Assembly (NCBI GenBank): GCA_004292695.1
Contig: RDXV01000016.1
Span: 19,067 to 83,066, forward strand
From: Nostocales cyanobacterium
GTDB taxonomy: Bacteria; Cyanobacteriota; Cyanobacteriia; Cyanobacteriales; Nostocaceae
Direction of reading: 5' to 3'
Length of the DNA: 64,000 nt
Shown piece by piece: positions 1 through 10,062 of the stretch (its first letter is position 1; the number at the start of each line of letters is the position of its first letter). The notes below the pieces were generated by a model. The model worked only from the letters and a program-made list of their open reading frames with translations. It did not search any database and was not told where the DNA came from. The position numbers and the translations under genes were made by a program.

Positions 1-218
1 CTGTGAGCATTGGTATTTTAAGCGGTTTAAAAAATCGCTCAGTACCAATGCAGCAGATAAACACCCAAGTTCAAAAAGTACGCGATCGCCAATTTGCGGG
101 TGTTTCCTTCTTCTTTTATGAAACCCTATGGAACATGAGCCAAGAAAAAGCCGCAGATCGCAAAAACGGCTTTCAAAAAATGTTTCCCAAACCAAGCAAA
201 GGAGAATTTAGAATTTAG
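1..218 (+). CDS. C-terminal end of a family 10-like glycosylhydrolase (partial)
   Basis: The reading frame is already open at the left edge, so this is only the last 71 or so codons. The stretch FAGVSFFFYETLWN near the end resembles the C-terminus of cyanobacterial family 10-like (DUF187/GHL10) glycosylhydrolases, which end in a beta/alpha barrel strand followed by a short tail. A HIP1 site lies inside the gene. The last residues EFRI and the stop are written by a GAATTTA tandem repeat rather than by conserved gene sequence. The family assignment rests on a short segment and is moderately sure. Confidence 0.55.
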   Translation, partial: VSIGILSGLKNRSVPMQQINTQVQKVRDRQFAGVSFFFYETLWNMSQEKAADRKNGFQKMFPKPSKGEFRI

Positions 219-279
219 AATTTAGAATGAAGAATGGGTAATTGGTAATGGGTAATGGGTAATGGGTAATGGGTAATGA
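204..279. repeat. Short tandem repeats (GAATTTA, then GGGTAAT)
   Basis: About three copies of a 7-bp GAATTTA unit run into about five copies of GGGTAAT. The first units overlap the stop codon of the upstream gene. This is the usual short tandemly repeated repetitive (STRR) class of filamentous cyanobacteria. Confidence 0.9.
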
Positions 280-318
280 AGAAGAATCAACTCTTGCCTT
301 TTGCCTTTTGCCTTCTTA

Positions 319-356
319 CTATTCCCTATTCCCTATTCCCTATTCCCTATTCCCTT
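319..356. repeat. Short tandem repeat (TTCCCTA)
   Basis: About five copies of the 7-bp TTCCCTA unit between two convergent genes. A degenerate unit continues into the end of the protease gene on the other strand. Confidence 0.9.
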
Positions 357-374
357 CTTCAATTGATAACTGAA

Positions 375-1868
375 TTACCCTATTCCCAACTTCCCAGCTA
401 AAGAGGGAGTTAAAGGTAAAAGGGTACTAATCATTAAAAACAGAGCCAAAAGACCTAAAGCGGCTCTAGCATCATCAGGTTCGGTAATTTCATTTAAACT
501 GGGGCGTTCACCTTCTCTTTGTAAAAAGAAAATCACAATTGCCCAATAAAAAGCCAAAGTATTACCTAAAGAAACCAAAGCCAAAACCACTAAAGTGGCA
601 ATTGTCGCTCTTCTTGCAGTTTTGCGGCCATAAATTGCTTGCACAATGCGTCCACCGTCTAACTGTCCTGCGGGCATTAAATTTAAAGCTGTAATCACCA
701 ACCCTAACCAACCAATAATTACCAAAGGATGGAGACTAACTAAAGGTTGTTGGAGTGCTGAACCTAGAACTACTCGCGCTAAACTACCGACTAAAATTGA
801 ACCTTGGAAAAAAGAATTAGGTAGTTGAAATAAACTTCCAGGGTGAGAAAGTAGTAGACCTATTACCAGCATGATTAAAGAAATAATACCACCAAAAGCA
901 GGACCAGCTAAGGCAATATCAAATAATGCTTTACGGTTAGGTAATAAAGACTGAAAACGAGTAATTGCCCCAAACGAACCAATTTGAACAGCGGGGAGGA
1001 AAAAAGGCCAAGTTAAACTGACTTGATGTTTTTTAGCTAACACCCAATGACCAATTTCATGGGTAATTAAAATTGTAAAGATACCTAAACCAATGGGTAA
1101 AGCTTCAGAAATTCTCGATGGGTTAGCGAAAAGATCAAAATTCAGTAATAAACCAGCCGCTTCTAAGTTGGTAGCGATGGTTGCTATCAACAGAATTACA
1201 GCAAATACTTTCTGTGGTAACTGCATGGGTCGCGGATCATTGCGACTTGGTAGTACAATCATCACTGGTTTTTCGTCTGTATTTTCCACTAAAAACAGAC
1301 GATATTGTTCACCTAAACGCTCTTGTAAACTTTTGGTGAGGCGGTTATGAACTTCTTCTGCGTCTCCGCGTAGGTTGCCTTTAAAAATTACCCCTTGTTG
1401 ATAGGGGATAGTTTCTGTGGCGAAAAATGTATCAATCCCAAAAATACCTTTGATTTTGTTGAGGTCTTCTTCTGGGATGGTGATAGTTTCTAGTTTTACT
1501 TCTGCTACCACTACGGGTGTTTCATTTTCTGGAGTTTTGGCATTTGTTAAGGCTTCTTCGGCCAATCTTTGGTTTGCCCGTTGTTGCAGGATAGCATCTT
1601 GTCCAGCTTGGCGTAGTTGTCTACCTAAGAATATGTATATCCCTGTTGATAGCACTAGCAATAACAATACACCTGCTATATTGATATAAATTCCAGCGGC
1701 GAACAAGCCAAAAAATACTAACCAAGGTGCCATCAGCACCACAGACTGTAACCAAGCTAGGATACCCAGCTTACCAAAAGGTCTGGCGCGATAAAAGCCC
1801 CAACCCAAAATGGCGAAAGCGACTAGGAGAACAGCCGCAATTATCGGAGTTTCTGACGAAATTAACAT
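375..1868 (-). CDS. Site-2 protease family (M50) membrane metalloprotease
   Basis: An intramembrane zinc protease, related by family to plant plastid EGY proteins. Counting from the ATG at 1868 (a GTG lies one codon upstream), three hydrophobic segments occupy roughly residues 8-80. A soluble region of about 120 residues follows, then the membrane catalytic core. The zinc-binding HEIGH motif is near residues 270-274, and the second metal-ligand motif NLMPAGQLDGG near 396-406. Both motifs are intact, so the enzyme should be active. The substrate is not evident; EGY-type proteases are linked to thylakoid or photosystem maintenance. The C-terminal residues LGIG plus the stop read through a GGGAATA-type repeat. 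Confidence 0.9.
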   Translation of the reverse strand: MLISSETPIIAAVLLVAFAILGWGFYRARPFGKLGILAWLQSVVLMAPWLVFFGLFAAGIYINIAGVLLLLVLSTGIYIFLGRQLRQAGQDAILQQRANQRLAEEALTNAKTPENETPVVVAEVKLETITIPEEDLNKIKGIFGIDTFFATETIPYQQGVIFKGNLRGDAEEVHNRLTKSLQERLGEQYRLFLVENTDEKPVMIVLPSRNDPRPMQLPQKVFAVILLIATIATNLEAAGLLLNFDLFANPSRISEALPIGLGIFTILITHEIGHWVLAKKHQVSLTWPFFLPAVQIGSFGAITRFQSLLPNRKALFDIALAGPAFGGIISLIMLVIGLLLSHPGSLFQLPNSFFQGSILVGSLARVVLGSALQQPLVSLHPLVIIGWLGLVITALNLMPAGQLDGGRIVQAIYGRKTARRATIATLVVLALVSLGNTLAFYWAIVIFFLQREGERPSLNEITEPDDARAALGLLALFLMISTLLPLTPSLAGKLGIG

Positions 1869-1969
1869 CACTCAACCTTTGCTATTAACACAAAACCAGA
1901 ACCGGTCCAGTTTTGTAGTCATGTTTCATAACTAATCTATAACGCAAATAGCAGTCTACTCAAATTGGG

Positions 1970-2196
1970 CATGGGGCATGGGGAATTTAGAATTTAGAAT
2001 TTAGAATTTAGAATGAAGAATGGGGAATTAGTGGGTAAAAACTCTTTTCTTCCCCTGCTTCCCCAGCTTCCCCTGCCTCCCCTGCTTCCCCTGCTTCCCC
2101 TGCTTCCCCAGCTTCCCCAGCTTCCCCTGCCTCCCCATCTCCCCATCTCCCCATCTCCCCATCTTCTACTGTCACCTGTCACCTGTCACCTGTCTG
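1970..2196. repeat. Compound short tandem repeats (GAATTTA, CCCCTGCTT, CCCCATCT, CACCTGT)
   Basis: Four different short units follow each other: GAATTTA, a C-rich 8-9 bp unit (CCCCTGCTT/CCCCAGCTT), CCCCATCT, and CACCTGT. The last unit runs into the 3' end of the histidine kinase gene. Open frames across this block on both strands are artefacts of the repeat. Confidence 0.9.
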
Positions 2197-5165
2197 ATAG
2201 GAATTTCAATGATAAATTCTGTTCCTTTACCCAAGGTAGAGTTGCAGAATAAATTACCTTGGTGCTTTTCTACAATAATTTGGTAACTAATAGATAACCC
2301 TAAACCTGTACCTTTGCCTACATCTTTGGTGGTAAAAAATGGATCAAATAATTTTGGGACAATTTCTGGAGGTATTCCCGGTCCGTTATCAGCTATTTTG
2401 ATTAATAGGCGGGAATTTTTAGTTATTTTTGTAGTGATGATTATTTCTCTGGGTTTGGTAATTGGTTTTACTTCTTCTAAAGCATCAATGGCATTACTTA
2501 AAATGTTCATAAATACTTGGTTAAGCTGCCCTGGGTAACACTGAATTAATGGCAGTGTACTGTAATTTTTAGTTATTGATATTGCTGGATGATTTTGTTT
2601 GGCTTTGAGGCGATTTTGCAAAATCATGATTGTGCTGTCTATACCTTCATGAATGTTAACTTCTTTAACTTCTGCTTCATCTATGCGGGAAAAATTACGC
2701 AGTGATAAGACAATTTCTCTAATTCTGTCTGTACCTACTCGCATGGAGTTAAGAAGTTTAATTAAGTCTTCTTTTAAAAAGTCTAATTCTACATCTAAGA
2801 TTTTTTCTTGTATTTCTTCTGGGGGTTCTGGAAAATATTGTTGATATAAATTTAAAATGCTTAATAAGTCTTGAACATATTCTTCTGCTGGAAATAAATT
2901 ACCATGAATGAAGTTTACAGGATTATTAATTTCATGGGCAATACCAGCTACCATATTTCCTAAAGATGACATTTTTTCACTATGAATTAGGTGAATTTGT
3001 GTTCTCTTGAGTTCTTTGAGTGTGTTTTTCAGGTTTTCAGCTTGTTGTTGTAATTTGATTTCTGCGTTTTTTCTATCTGTTATGTCTGTTGCTACTCCTA
3101 ACATTTGTTTAGCTGTTCCATCTTCATGGCGATTAAATACTGTATCTCGACTGTATAACCACACCCATTCTCCATTGGATTTTTTCATGCGATATTCAAG
3201 TTGCAAAATTTCTCCATCCCTGGAGTTTATAAAATTTTGAAAATGTGCTTTAATTTTTTCTGCATCTTCTGGATGGGTAATTTTAAACATAATTTCTTCT
3301 CCCATTTTGTTAATTTCTTCTAGGGAGTAACCTAATAGGTTAGTAATTTCTCTATTTGCGTAAATATTCCGGTTTTGTTCTAAGTCAAAAATATAAATGA
3401 TGTTGGGTGAAAAGTTGGCAATTCTTTCAATAAAATCCTGGCTTTCTTGTAGTGCATATTCGGCTTTTTTGCGTTCAGTAATATCTATTGTTGTGGAGAT
3501 GACTCTATAAATTTCGTCTTCGCTGTCTTGGAGTGGGTGCAATGTAGTTAACCACCAGGTGGACTGATTGTTAATATAGTGATGTTCTTCATAATTAATA
3601 GGCTTTTTCAATTTTACACAATTTTTATAGTGTTTAATAACTTGTTTTCCTTCTTTTTCTCCATATAAATATTCTGGTGATTTACCTATGATGTCTAATT
3701 CGTTGACATTGATGATTTTTTGACCAGATGGATTTAAGCCTACATAGGAAAAATCGCCGTTATCTAAAACATCAATGACGAAAATAATTTGACTAATGCC
3801 TTCATATATACTACGTAAAAATTCTTCTTTTTCTTGTACTTTTACTTCTGCTCGCTTGATTTCACTAATATCAAATAAACAGCCATACCAAAGGGTATCA
3901 CCGTTGTTTTGAATCTCAGGTTTAGCTATGGCTTTAACCCATTTTTTAATCTGAGATTGAGTTTTAATTCTCCATTCTGCTTCATAATTTTCTTGGGTTT
4001 GGGCAGATTGAAAGATTCTACTTTTTATTTCTGGGATGTCTTGAGGATGTATATAATCAAATATTAGTTGTACGTTTTCTTGGATGGCTTCTGGTTCTAG
4101 TTCTAATAGTTCTCTGCAACCTGAAGATACATAAGGAAATGACATTTCTGCATTGTTTGATAAACAGAATTCATACATCATGCCAGGGACGTTATCTGCT
4201 AATCTTTGTAGTCTGGCTTCACTTTGTCTCAAGGCTGCTGTTCTTTCTTCTACTTTATTTTCTAATTCTTCGTTGAGTTTTTTGAGTGCTGCTTCGGCTT
4301 CTTTTCTGGCTGTAATATCTAATAAAACTCCACAGAAAATTATTTCTCCTTGGTCATTTTTTGTGGGTGTTGATTCTCCTTGCCACCAAGTAATTTCTCC
4401 ATTGGGTTTGATGAGTCTTCCTTCATAATGCCAGGGAATAGAATTTTCAACGGATAAAATTACTGATTCTATATAACTGTTAAAATCTTCTGGATGTACG
4501 AGGGCGATAAATTTATTAAAATCTGCTGTCAGTTCATCGGCGGCAATTCCAGTTAGTTGCCAGATGAAATCACTAACGTAGTCTACTTTCCAAACATTGT
4601 CACGGTTGGTAAATTGAAAAATTGCTCCTGGCATATTTTCGGCAATATCTCTTAACCGTTTTTCACTGGCTAATAATGCTAATTCGGCTTGTTTGCGTTT
4701 GGTAATTACTTCGGTGAACATGATAATTCCACCGATTTCTTCGTTATCTGTATACCAAGGGTGTATTTGCCATTTCAGCCATTCCACTGTGCCATCTGTA
4801 CGATGAAATGTGTCTTCTTCACATTCTGCAACTTCACCTTTTAAACAACGTTGGTGAATTTCTCGCCAACGCGGGGGAATATCTGGGAAAATTTCATAGT
4901 GACTGCGGCCAATTATTTCTTGATCTTTTAATCCATAATCTTCATGCCAGCGACTGTTTGCTTGCAAGTAACACATTTGCTGATCAAATATGGCGATCGC
5001 TGCTGGTGTATATTCTAAAAATAAGCTCATCTGTTTGTGGTCATATCCCATTGCAGCAGGTAGTTGATTTTTACTCAAGCTGTTTACTGCTTGACGTAGT
5101 TGAATAAGTTCCTGTTGCTGAGATTCGTAGGTTTTTCTATCTACAGTGATCAAATCACCTTTCAT
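2172..5165 (-). CDS. Multi-PAS sensor histidine kinase
   Basis: A soluble sensor kinase of 997 residues with no clear membrane segment. It holds about six PAS/PAC repeats in series, each ending in a typical PAC turn (for example [13 protein letters not shown] and [13 protein letters not shown]). A short coiled linker leads to the HisKA dimerisation box [20 protein letters not shown] near residue 740, where His is the phosphorylation site. The ATPase domain has an N box ([14 protein letters not shown]), a G1 box ([12 protein letters not shown]) and a G2 box (GTGLGLSIS). No receiver domain or adjacent response regulator is visible, so its partner is unknown. The final residues VTGDR and the stop come from a CACCTGT tandem repeat. 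The ATG at 5165 is the first in frame. Confidence 0.93.
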   Translation of the reverse strand: MKGDLITVDRKTYESQQQELIQLRQAVNSLSKNQLPAAMGYDHKQMSLFLEYTPAAIAIFDQQMCYLQANSRWHEDYGLKDQEIIGRSHYEIFPDIPPRWREIHQRCLKGEVAECEEDTFHRTDGTVEWLKWQIHPWYTDNEEIGGIIMFTEVITKRKQAELALLASEKRLRDIAENMPGAIFQFTNRDNVWKVDYVSDFIWQLTGIAADELTADFNKFIALVHPEDFNSYIESVILSVENSIPWHYEGRLIKPNGEITWWQGESTPTKNDQGEIIFCGVLLDITARKEAEAALKKLNEELENKVEERTAALRQSEARLQRLADNVPGMMYEFCLSNNAEMSFPYVSSGCRELLELEPEAIQENVQLIFDYIHPQDIPEIKSRIFQSAQTQENYEAEWRIKTQSQIKKWVKAIAKPEIQNNGDTLWYGCLFDISEIKRAEVKVQEKEEFLRSIYEGISQIIFVIDVLDNGDFSYVGLNPSGQKIINVNELDIIGKSPEYLYGEKEGKQVIKHYKNCVKLKKPINYEEHHYINNQSTWWLTTLHPLQDSEDEIYRVISTTIDITERKKAEYALQESQDFIERIANFSPNIIYIFDLEQNRNIYANREITNLLGYSLEEINKMGEEIMFKITHPEDAEKIKAHFQNFINSRDGEILQLEYRMKKSNGEWVWLYSRDTVFNRHEDGTAKQMLGVATDITDRKNAEIKLQQQAENLKNTLKELKRTQIHLIHSEKMSSLGNMVAGIAHEINNPVNFIHGNLFPAEEYVQDLLSILNLYQQYFPEPPEEIQEKILDVELDFLKEDLIKLLNSMRVGTDRIREIVLSLRNFSRIDEAEVKEVNIHEGIDSTIMILQNRLKAKQNHPAISITKNYSTLPLIQCYPGQLNQVFMNILSNAIDALEEVKPITKPREIIITTKITKNSRLLIKIADNGPGIPPEIVPKLFDPFFTTKDVGKGTGLGLSISYQIIVEKHQGNLFCNSTLGKGTEFIIEIPIRQVTGDR

Positions 5166-5498
5166 AATTATTTGAGAAAATAGATGAGTAAGATTGTGAG
5201 CGATCGCACTATTTTAAAACTTTTAACGTGATTAATCCGATTTTACCGTTTTTCAAGAGCTTTAGATATTAATTTTCCCTTGCTTTTCCCCACAGAATAT
5301 AAGTCTACATAATTAACTTCACCAAAAACTAGCTACTCAACTTTTGGTAGATTGTAAAAAATTATAAATATTGTATAGTTATACGAAGTAGTACATAATG
5401 TGTTTTCTGACTTCATGCTAAATAAATAATTTCTCCAATGACTTAATACCATTCTGGATAGAGTTTTAGTTATTCGTTCTGACTAATTTATATTGATT
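5166..5498. other. Divergent intergenic region between kinase and efflux operon
   Basis: A 333-bp AT-rich spacer. It has a HIP1 site near 5200 and a small inverted repeat at 5373-5384 (GTATA, 2 bp, TATAC), which could be a repressor operator for the efflux operon. I see no RNA gene. Confidence 0.5.
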
Positions 5499-6806
5499 AT
5501 GACTTTACCGAACCCAGAAACTGATTTAGAGAAAAATCCTCCGTCATCTTCAAAGCCACCCCAAAAACCAAAACGGTGGCTTCATTTATTATTAGCTGCT
5601 TTACTACTCGTTGGTGGTGGTACAGCTATTACATGGCGGTTACTGACAGGTAACAAACCGGAAACCGTTGCTGCTCCACCAGTAGGGGTAAAGGTAAAAC
5701 TATCATCAGTACAGAGAGGTACAATTGAGGATAGCGCAGAATATATTGCTACCTTAGAGTCTCGACGTTCTGTGAATCTTCAACCCAGGGTACAGGGGCA
5801 AGTTTCCCAGATATATGTTACATCAGGAGATTCTGTAGCTGTTGGTGCGGCAATCATGGAAATAGATTCCAGACAGCAACAAGCCACTGTTACAAGTTTA
5901 ACAGCTGCTGCCCAAGTAGCAAAAGCCCAGTTAGATAATGCCCGTGCCACATTGCAATCTTTAGAAGCGGAAAGAACAGGAAAGGTTGCTGATGTCAAGT
6001 TAAACCAGCAAGAGTATCAACGCTATTCTGAGTTAGCTACTCAAGGTGCTGTATCTCGGCAAACTAAAGATTTGTATGCTAACAGGTTAGCTACAGCTAA
6101 ATCTGAACTCAATGCTATTGATTCCCGTATTCAAGCGCAAAGGGCGACAATTTCCCAGACTGAAAAATCTTTAGAACAGGCTGATGCTAACATTAGACAA
6201 CAACAAGTTCAGCTTCAGTATTACAAAATTACCGCCCCCTTTAGTGGTACTGTGGGAAATATTCCAGTGAAAGTCGGAGATGTTGTGAATATTGCCACAC
6301 CACTGGCAACAATTACACAAAATCGTCCTTTAGAAGTTAATATTCCCGTACCTTTAGAAAGAGGTTCTCAATTGCGTGAGGGATTACCCGTAGAATTAAT
6401 TAATGCTCAAGGTAAAACTTTAACGACAAGCAGATTATTTTTTATCTCTCCCAATATCAATAATAACTCTCAATCAATTTTAGTTAAAGCATTATATAAC
6501 AATGCTAATGGTGAATTGAGAGCAAATCAACAAATTAGAGCCAGGATTATTTGGAGTCAGGGAGAAGGGGTATTAGTTCCTACTACTGCGGTATCAAAAA
6601 TTGCCGGAGAAAATTTTGTATTTTTAGCACAAACAGAAACATCTCCAGAGGGTAAAACTCAATTGGTAGCTAAACAAAAAAGAGTACAATTAGGAGATAT
6701 TAAAGACAATAACTATCAAGTTAAAGAAGGTTTAACAGGAAATGAAAAAATAGTAATTTCCGGTATTCAAAACCTCAGAGATGGAGCGGTAATAAATGAA
6801 GAATGA
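5499..6806 (+). CDS. RND efflux periplasmic adaptor (membrane fusion protein)
   Basis: Adaptor subunit of a tripartite RND drug/solute exporter. It links the inner-membrane pump encoded just downstream to an outer-membrane channel. I prefer the ATG at 5499 over a TTG two codons upstream. An N-terminal cytoplasmic tail is followed by one membrane anchor (about residues 27-45). Then come a lipoyl half-motif (VNLQPRVQGQVSQIYV), a long coiled-coil hairpin rich in Q and A, the second lipoyl half (YKITAPFSGTVGNIPVKVGD), and beta-barrel and membrane-proximal domains. No outer-membrane factor gene lies nearby, so a shared TolC-like channel is probable. The last codons and stop (NEE, TGA) sit at the edge of a tandem repeat. 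Confidence 0.93.
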   Translation: MTLPNPETDLEKNPPSSSKPPQKPKRWLHLLLAALLLVGGGTAITWRLLTGNKPETVAAPPVGVKVKLSSVQRGTIEDSAEYIATLESRRSVNLQPRVQGQVSQIYVTSGDSVAVGAAIMEIDSRQQQATVTSLTAAAQVAKAQLDNARATLQSLEAERTGKVADVKLNQQEYQRYSELATQGAVSRQTKDLYANRLATAKSELNAIDSRIQAQRATISQTEKSLEQADANIRQQQVQLQYYKITAPFSGTVGNIPVKVGDVVNIATPLATITQNRPLEVNIPVPLERGSQLREGLPVELINAQGKTLTTSRLFFISPNINNNSQSILVKALYNNANGELRANQQIRARIIWSQGEGVLVPTTAVSKIAGENFVFLAQTETSPEGKTQLVAKQKRVQLGDIKDNNYQVKEGLTGNEKIVISGIQNLRDGAVINEE

Positions 6807-6911
6807 AGAATTTAGAATTTAGAATTTAGAATTTAGAATTTAGAATTTAGAATTTATAACTCTGAATTTAGAGTTAAGAATTACGAATTACGAATTACGA
6901 ACTACGAATTA
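6803..6911. repeat. Short tandem repeats (GAATTTA, GAATTAC) inside the efflux operon
   Basis: About seven GAATTTA-type units and several GAATTAC/GAACTAC units fill the whole 111-bp gap between adaptor and pump genes. The repeat is thus likely transcribed as the leader of the pump gene and may affect its relative expression (inference). Confidence 0.88.
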
Positions 6912-6917
6912 GAAATT

Positions 6918-9900
6918 ATGTTTGCTGATTTTTTTATTAAGCGACCTGTATTTACCAGTGTTTGCGCTATTATCATTTTCTTAGTGGGAGCAATTAGCAT
7001 TCCTACCTTACCCACTGCACAATATCCAGAAATTAGCCCTACCCAAATTATCGTTACTTCTAACTATATTGGTGCTAGTGCAGAAGTTGTTGAAAGTACG
7101 GTTACTTCAATTTTAGAACGACAAATTAATGGTATAGAAGGTGTCAAATATATCACTTCTAGTAGTAGTAATGACGGTACTAGCACCATTACAGTTACAT
7201 TTGATGCCGATAAAGATAAAGATATTGCCGCTGTTGATGTTCTTAACCGAGTTTCCTTAGCTGAACCCCAATTACCAGAACCCGTAAAACAAACAGGGGT
7301 GACAGTAAGTAAACAGTCTAACAATATCTTGTTAGGCATGGGTTTATATAGTGAAAATCAAGAATTTGATAATGTTTTTCTCAGTAATTACGCTGATTTG
7401 TATATAGCCGAAGCCTTAAAACGTCTTACTGGTGTGAATGAAGCGCGAGTGTTTGGAGAAAGGCGTTATGCGATGCGGTTATGGTTAGATCCCAATAAAC
7501 TAGCTACTCGGAAATTAACCACCAGTGATGTAGTGAATGCGTTAAACGAACAAAACCTACAGGTAGGGTTAGGGCAAATTGGACAAGAACCAGCCCCCAA
7601 AGGGCAAATGTATCAAATTGATTTAAGGGCAATTAGTCGGTTAACAAAACCGGAGGAATTTGAGGATTTAGTCATTAAAACCGCTGATGATGGTAGTTTG
7701 ATTAAATTAAGAGATATTGGGAGAGCAGAATTAGGCGCTCAAAACTATAGTTCTTTTTTGAGATTTAAAGCTCAAGATGGTGTGGGTATAGGTATATTTC
7801 CCACTCCAGGAAGTAATGTTTTAACTGTTTCCAGGGCGGTTAAAAAAGAGATGGCCAGACTAGCTCAAAGTTTTCCCCCAGGGGTAAAATATGAAGTGGC
7901 TTTTGATACTACTGCTATTATCGAAGGTTCTTTAGAAGAAGTAGTAATAACTTTATTCTTATCCATTGTTTTAGTTATCTTAGTCATTTATATTTTCCTG
8001 CAAGATTGGCGGACTACATTAATTCCTGTAATTACTATTCCTTTAGCATTAATTGGTACTTTTGCTTTTGTGAAAGTGTTCAATTTTTCCATTAATACAT
8101 TAACTATGTTTGGGTTAACCCTAGCTACTGGAATGGTAGTTGATGACGCAATTATTGTAGTAGAAAATATCTCCCGCTTAATTCAAGTAGAAAAACTTTC
8201 CCCTCGCAAAGCTGCATCTGTATCAATGCAGGAATTAACAGGAGCAGTAATAGCAACTTCTTTAGTGTTAATGGCGGTATTTGTACCTGTGGCTTTTTTC
8301 CCCGGTTCAACAGGAAATATCTATAAACAATTTGCTTTAACTATTGCTTTTTCCATCACGATTTCTACCTTTTTAGCTTTAACTCTCACCCCTTCTTTAT
8401 CGGCATTACTATTAAGAGAAAGTCAACCTAACAAGGGTATTTTAAACTCAATTTTTGGGTTAATCAATAATTTTTTAGAATTTATCCAGCGAGGATATCG
8501 GCAATTTTTACTGATATTAACTAGGATTAAAGCTATTGTTTTAGCTGTATTTGTGGCTTTACTTGGGTTTACAGGTTGGTTATATTTAAACGTTCCCACA
8601 TCATTTCTACCTGATGAAGATCAAGGTTATTTTATCACAATTATTCAAGCTCCTGAAGGTTCTTCTTTGCAATATACAAGTAATGTGATGGGCAAGGTGG
8701 AGAAAGAAATTTTAGGTGTTCCAGAAGTAACAGGAACTTTCGCCATTGGTGGCTTTAGTTTTAGTGGGAATACTGCTAATAGTGGTATAATTTTCAGTAC
8801 CTTAAAATCCTGGAGTGAAAGAAAACAACCTAATCAATCTGTACAAGCTATTATTGGTCAATTAAGAGGCAAATTATCTAACATTACGGAAGCAAGTATA
8901 TTTCCTGTTAACCCCCCAGCAATTCGCGGTTTAGGTAGTTTTAGTGGTTTCCAATTTCAGTTACAAGATATAACTGGAACTAACAGTTTAAATGATATGT
9001 TGGCTGTAGTTGGTCAGTTTATGATGAAGGGAAACCAAACCCCTGGATTACAAGCTGTATTTAGCACTTTTAAAGCGAATACACCGCAAATTATTGTGGA
9101 AGTAGATAGAAATAAAGCTAAATCTTTACAAGTTTCTGTAGATGATATTTTTAGAACCATTCAAACTTATATTGGTTCAAGATACGTCAATGATTTTAAT
9201 TTTCTCTCTCGTACTTATAGGGTATATGTACAAGCTGAACCTGAGTTTCGTTCTAATCCCAATGATATTAAATCTTTGTATGTGAGAGCAGCAAATGATC
9301 AGATGATTTCGTTAGGTAGTTTAGTGAAATTAACCTCCACTACTGGACCCCAAACTATTAACCATTATAACCTTTTCCGTTCTATTGAAATTAATGGTTC
9401 TCCTGCACCTGGTTTTAGTTCTGGACAAGCTACCGCAGCAATGGAACAATTAGCAAAAGAGATTTTACCCACAGGGATGGGTTATGAATGGTCGGGTATT
9501 GTAGCGGAGGAAAAAGAATCTGGTGGACAAGCACCGTTAATTTTTGGTTTGGGTTTGGTGTTTGTGTTTTTGGTATTAGCTGCCCAATATGAAAATTATG
9601 TTGACCCTTTCATTATTATGTTGTCCGTTCCTTTGGCTATTATGGGGGCGTTAGCATCTCAATCTTTACGGGGTTTAAATAATGATGTATTCTGTCAAGT
9701 TGGGTTAGTAATGTTGATTGGTTTGGCTAGTAAAAATGCGATTTTAATTGTGGAGTTTGCTAACCAATTAAGAGAACAAGGTTTACCAATTACTAAAGCA
9801 GCGGTAGAAGCAGCACAAGGTCGTTTACGTCCAATTTTAATGACGGCAATTTCTACACTTTTGGGGATTTTTCCTTTAGCTATAGCTACTGGTGCAGGTG

Positions 9901-10040
9901 CTGGTAGTCGTCAATCTTTGGGTACTGCTGTATTTGGGGGAATGTTTGTAGCGACTTTTTTAAGTTTGTTTATTGTGCCAATTTTGTATATTGTTGTTAA
10001 CAAGATTAGACAGGGTTTACAACCTGTGAATAAATATTGA
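6918..10040 (+). CDS. RND efflux pump, HAE1 (AcrB-like) family
   Basis: Proton-driven inner-membrane exporter of about 1040 residues, the usual length for AcrB-like pumps. It opens with the hallmark FADFFIKRPVFTSVCAIII segment. Transmembrane helix 4 carries GMVVDDAIIVVENI with the two adjacent aspartates of the proton relay. The second half has the matching VMLIGLASKNAILIVEF helix. Two large periplasmic porter loops lie between helices 1-2 and 7-8. It follows the adaptor gene on the same strand, so both form one operon. Substrates cannot be told from sequence. No frameshift is seen over 3.1 kb. Confidence 0.95.
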   Translation: MFADFFIKRPVFTSVCAIIIFLVGAISIPTLPTAQYPEISPTQIIVTSNYIGASAEVVESTVTSILERQINGIEGVKYITSSSSNDGTSTITVTFDADKDKDIAAVDVLNRVSLAEPQLPEPVKQTGVTVSKQSNNILLGMGLYSENQEFDNVFLSNYADLYIAEALKRLTGVNEARVFGERRYAMRLWLDPNKLATRKLTTSDVVNALNEQNLQVGLGQIGQEPAPKGQMYQIDLRAISRLTKPEEFEDLVIKTADDGSLIKLRDIGRAELGAQNYSSFLRFKAQDGVGIGIFPTPGSNVLTVSRAVKKEMARLAQSFPPGVKYEVAFDTTAIIEGSLEEVVITLFLSIVLVILVIYIFLQDWRTTLIPVITIPLALIGTFAFVKVFNFSINTLTMFGLTLATGMVVDDAIIVVENISRLIQVEKLSPRKAASVSMQELTGAVIATSLVLMAVFVPVAFFPGSTGNIYKQFALTIAFSITISTFLALTLTPSLSALLLRESQPNKGILNSIFGLINNFLEFIQRGYRQFLLILTRIKAIVLAVFVALLGFTGWLYLNVPTSFLPDEDQGYFITIIQAPEGSSLQYTSNVMGKVEKEILGVPEVTGTFAIGGFSFSGNTANSGIIFSTLKSWSERKQPNQSVQAIIGQLRGKLSNITEASIFPVNPPAIRGLGSFSGFQFQLQDITGTNSLNDMLAVVGQFMMKGNQTPGLQAVFSTFKANTPQIIVEVDRNKAKSLQVSVDDIFRTIQTYIGSRYVNDFNFLSRTYRVYVQAEPEFRSNPNDIKSLYVRAANDQMISLGSLVKLTSTTGPQTINHYNLFRSIEINGSPAPGFSSGQATAAMEQLAKEILPTGMGYEWSGIVAEEKESGGQAPLIFGLGLVFVFLVLAAQYENYVDPFIIMLSVPLAIMGALASQSLRGLNNDVFCQVGLVMLIGLASKNAILIVEFANQLREQGLPITKAAVEAAQGRLRPILMTAISTLLGIFPLAIATGAGAGSRQSLGTAVFGGMFVATFLSLFIVPILYIVVNKIRQGLQPVNKY

Positions 10041-10062
10041 TTTATGATTGTGTAATACATTC

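Noticed and set aside
2013..2252. Pro/Leu-rich small protein on the plus strand, and Gly/Ser/Trp-rich one on the minus strand
   Set aside because: Both are translations of short tandem repeats without homology or ribosome binding sites. The same holds for the frames at 37526-37763.
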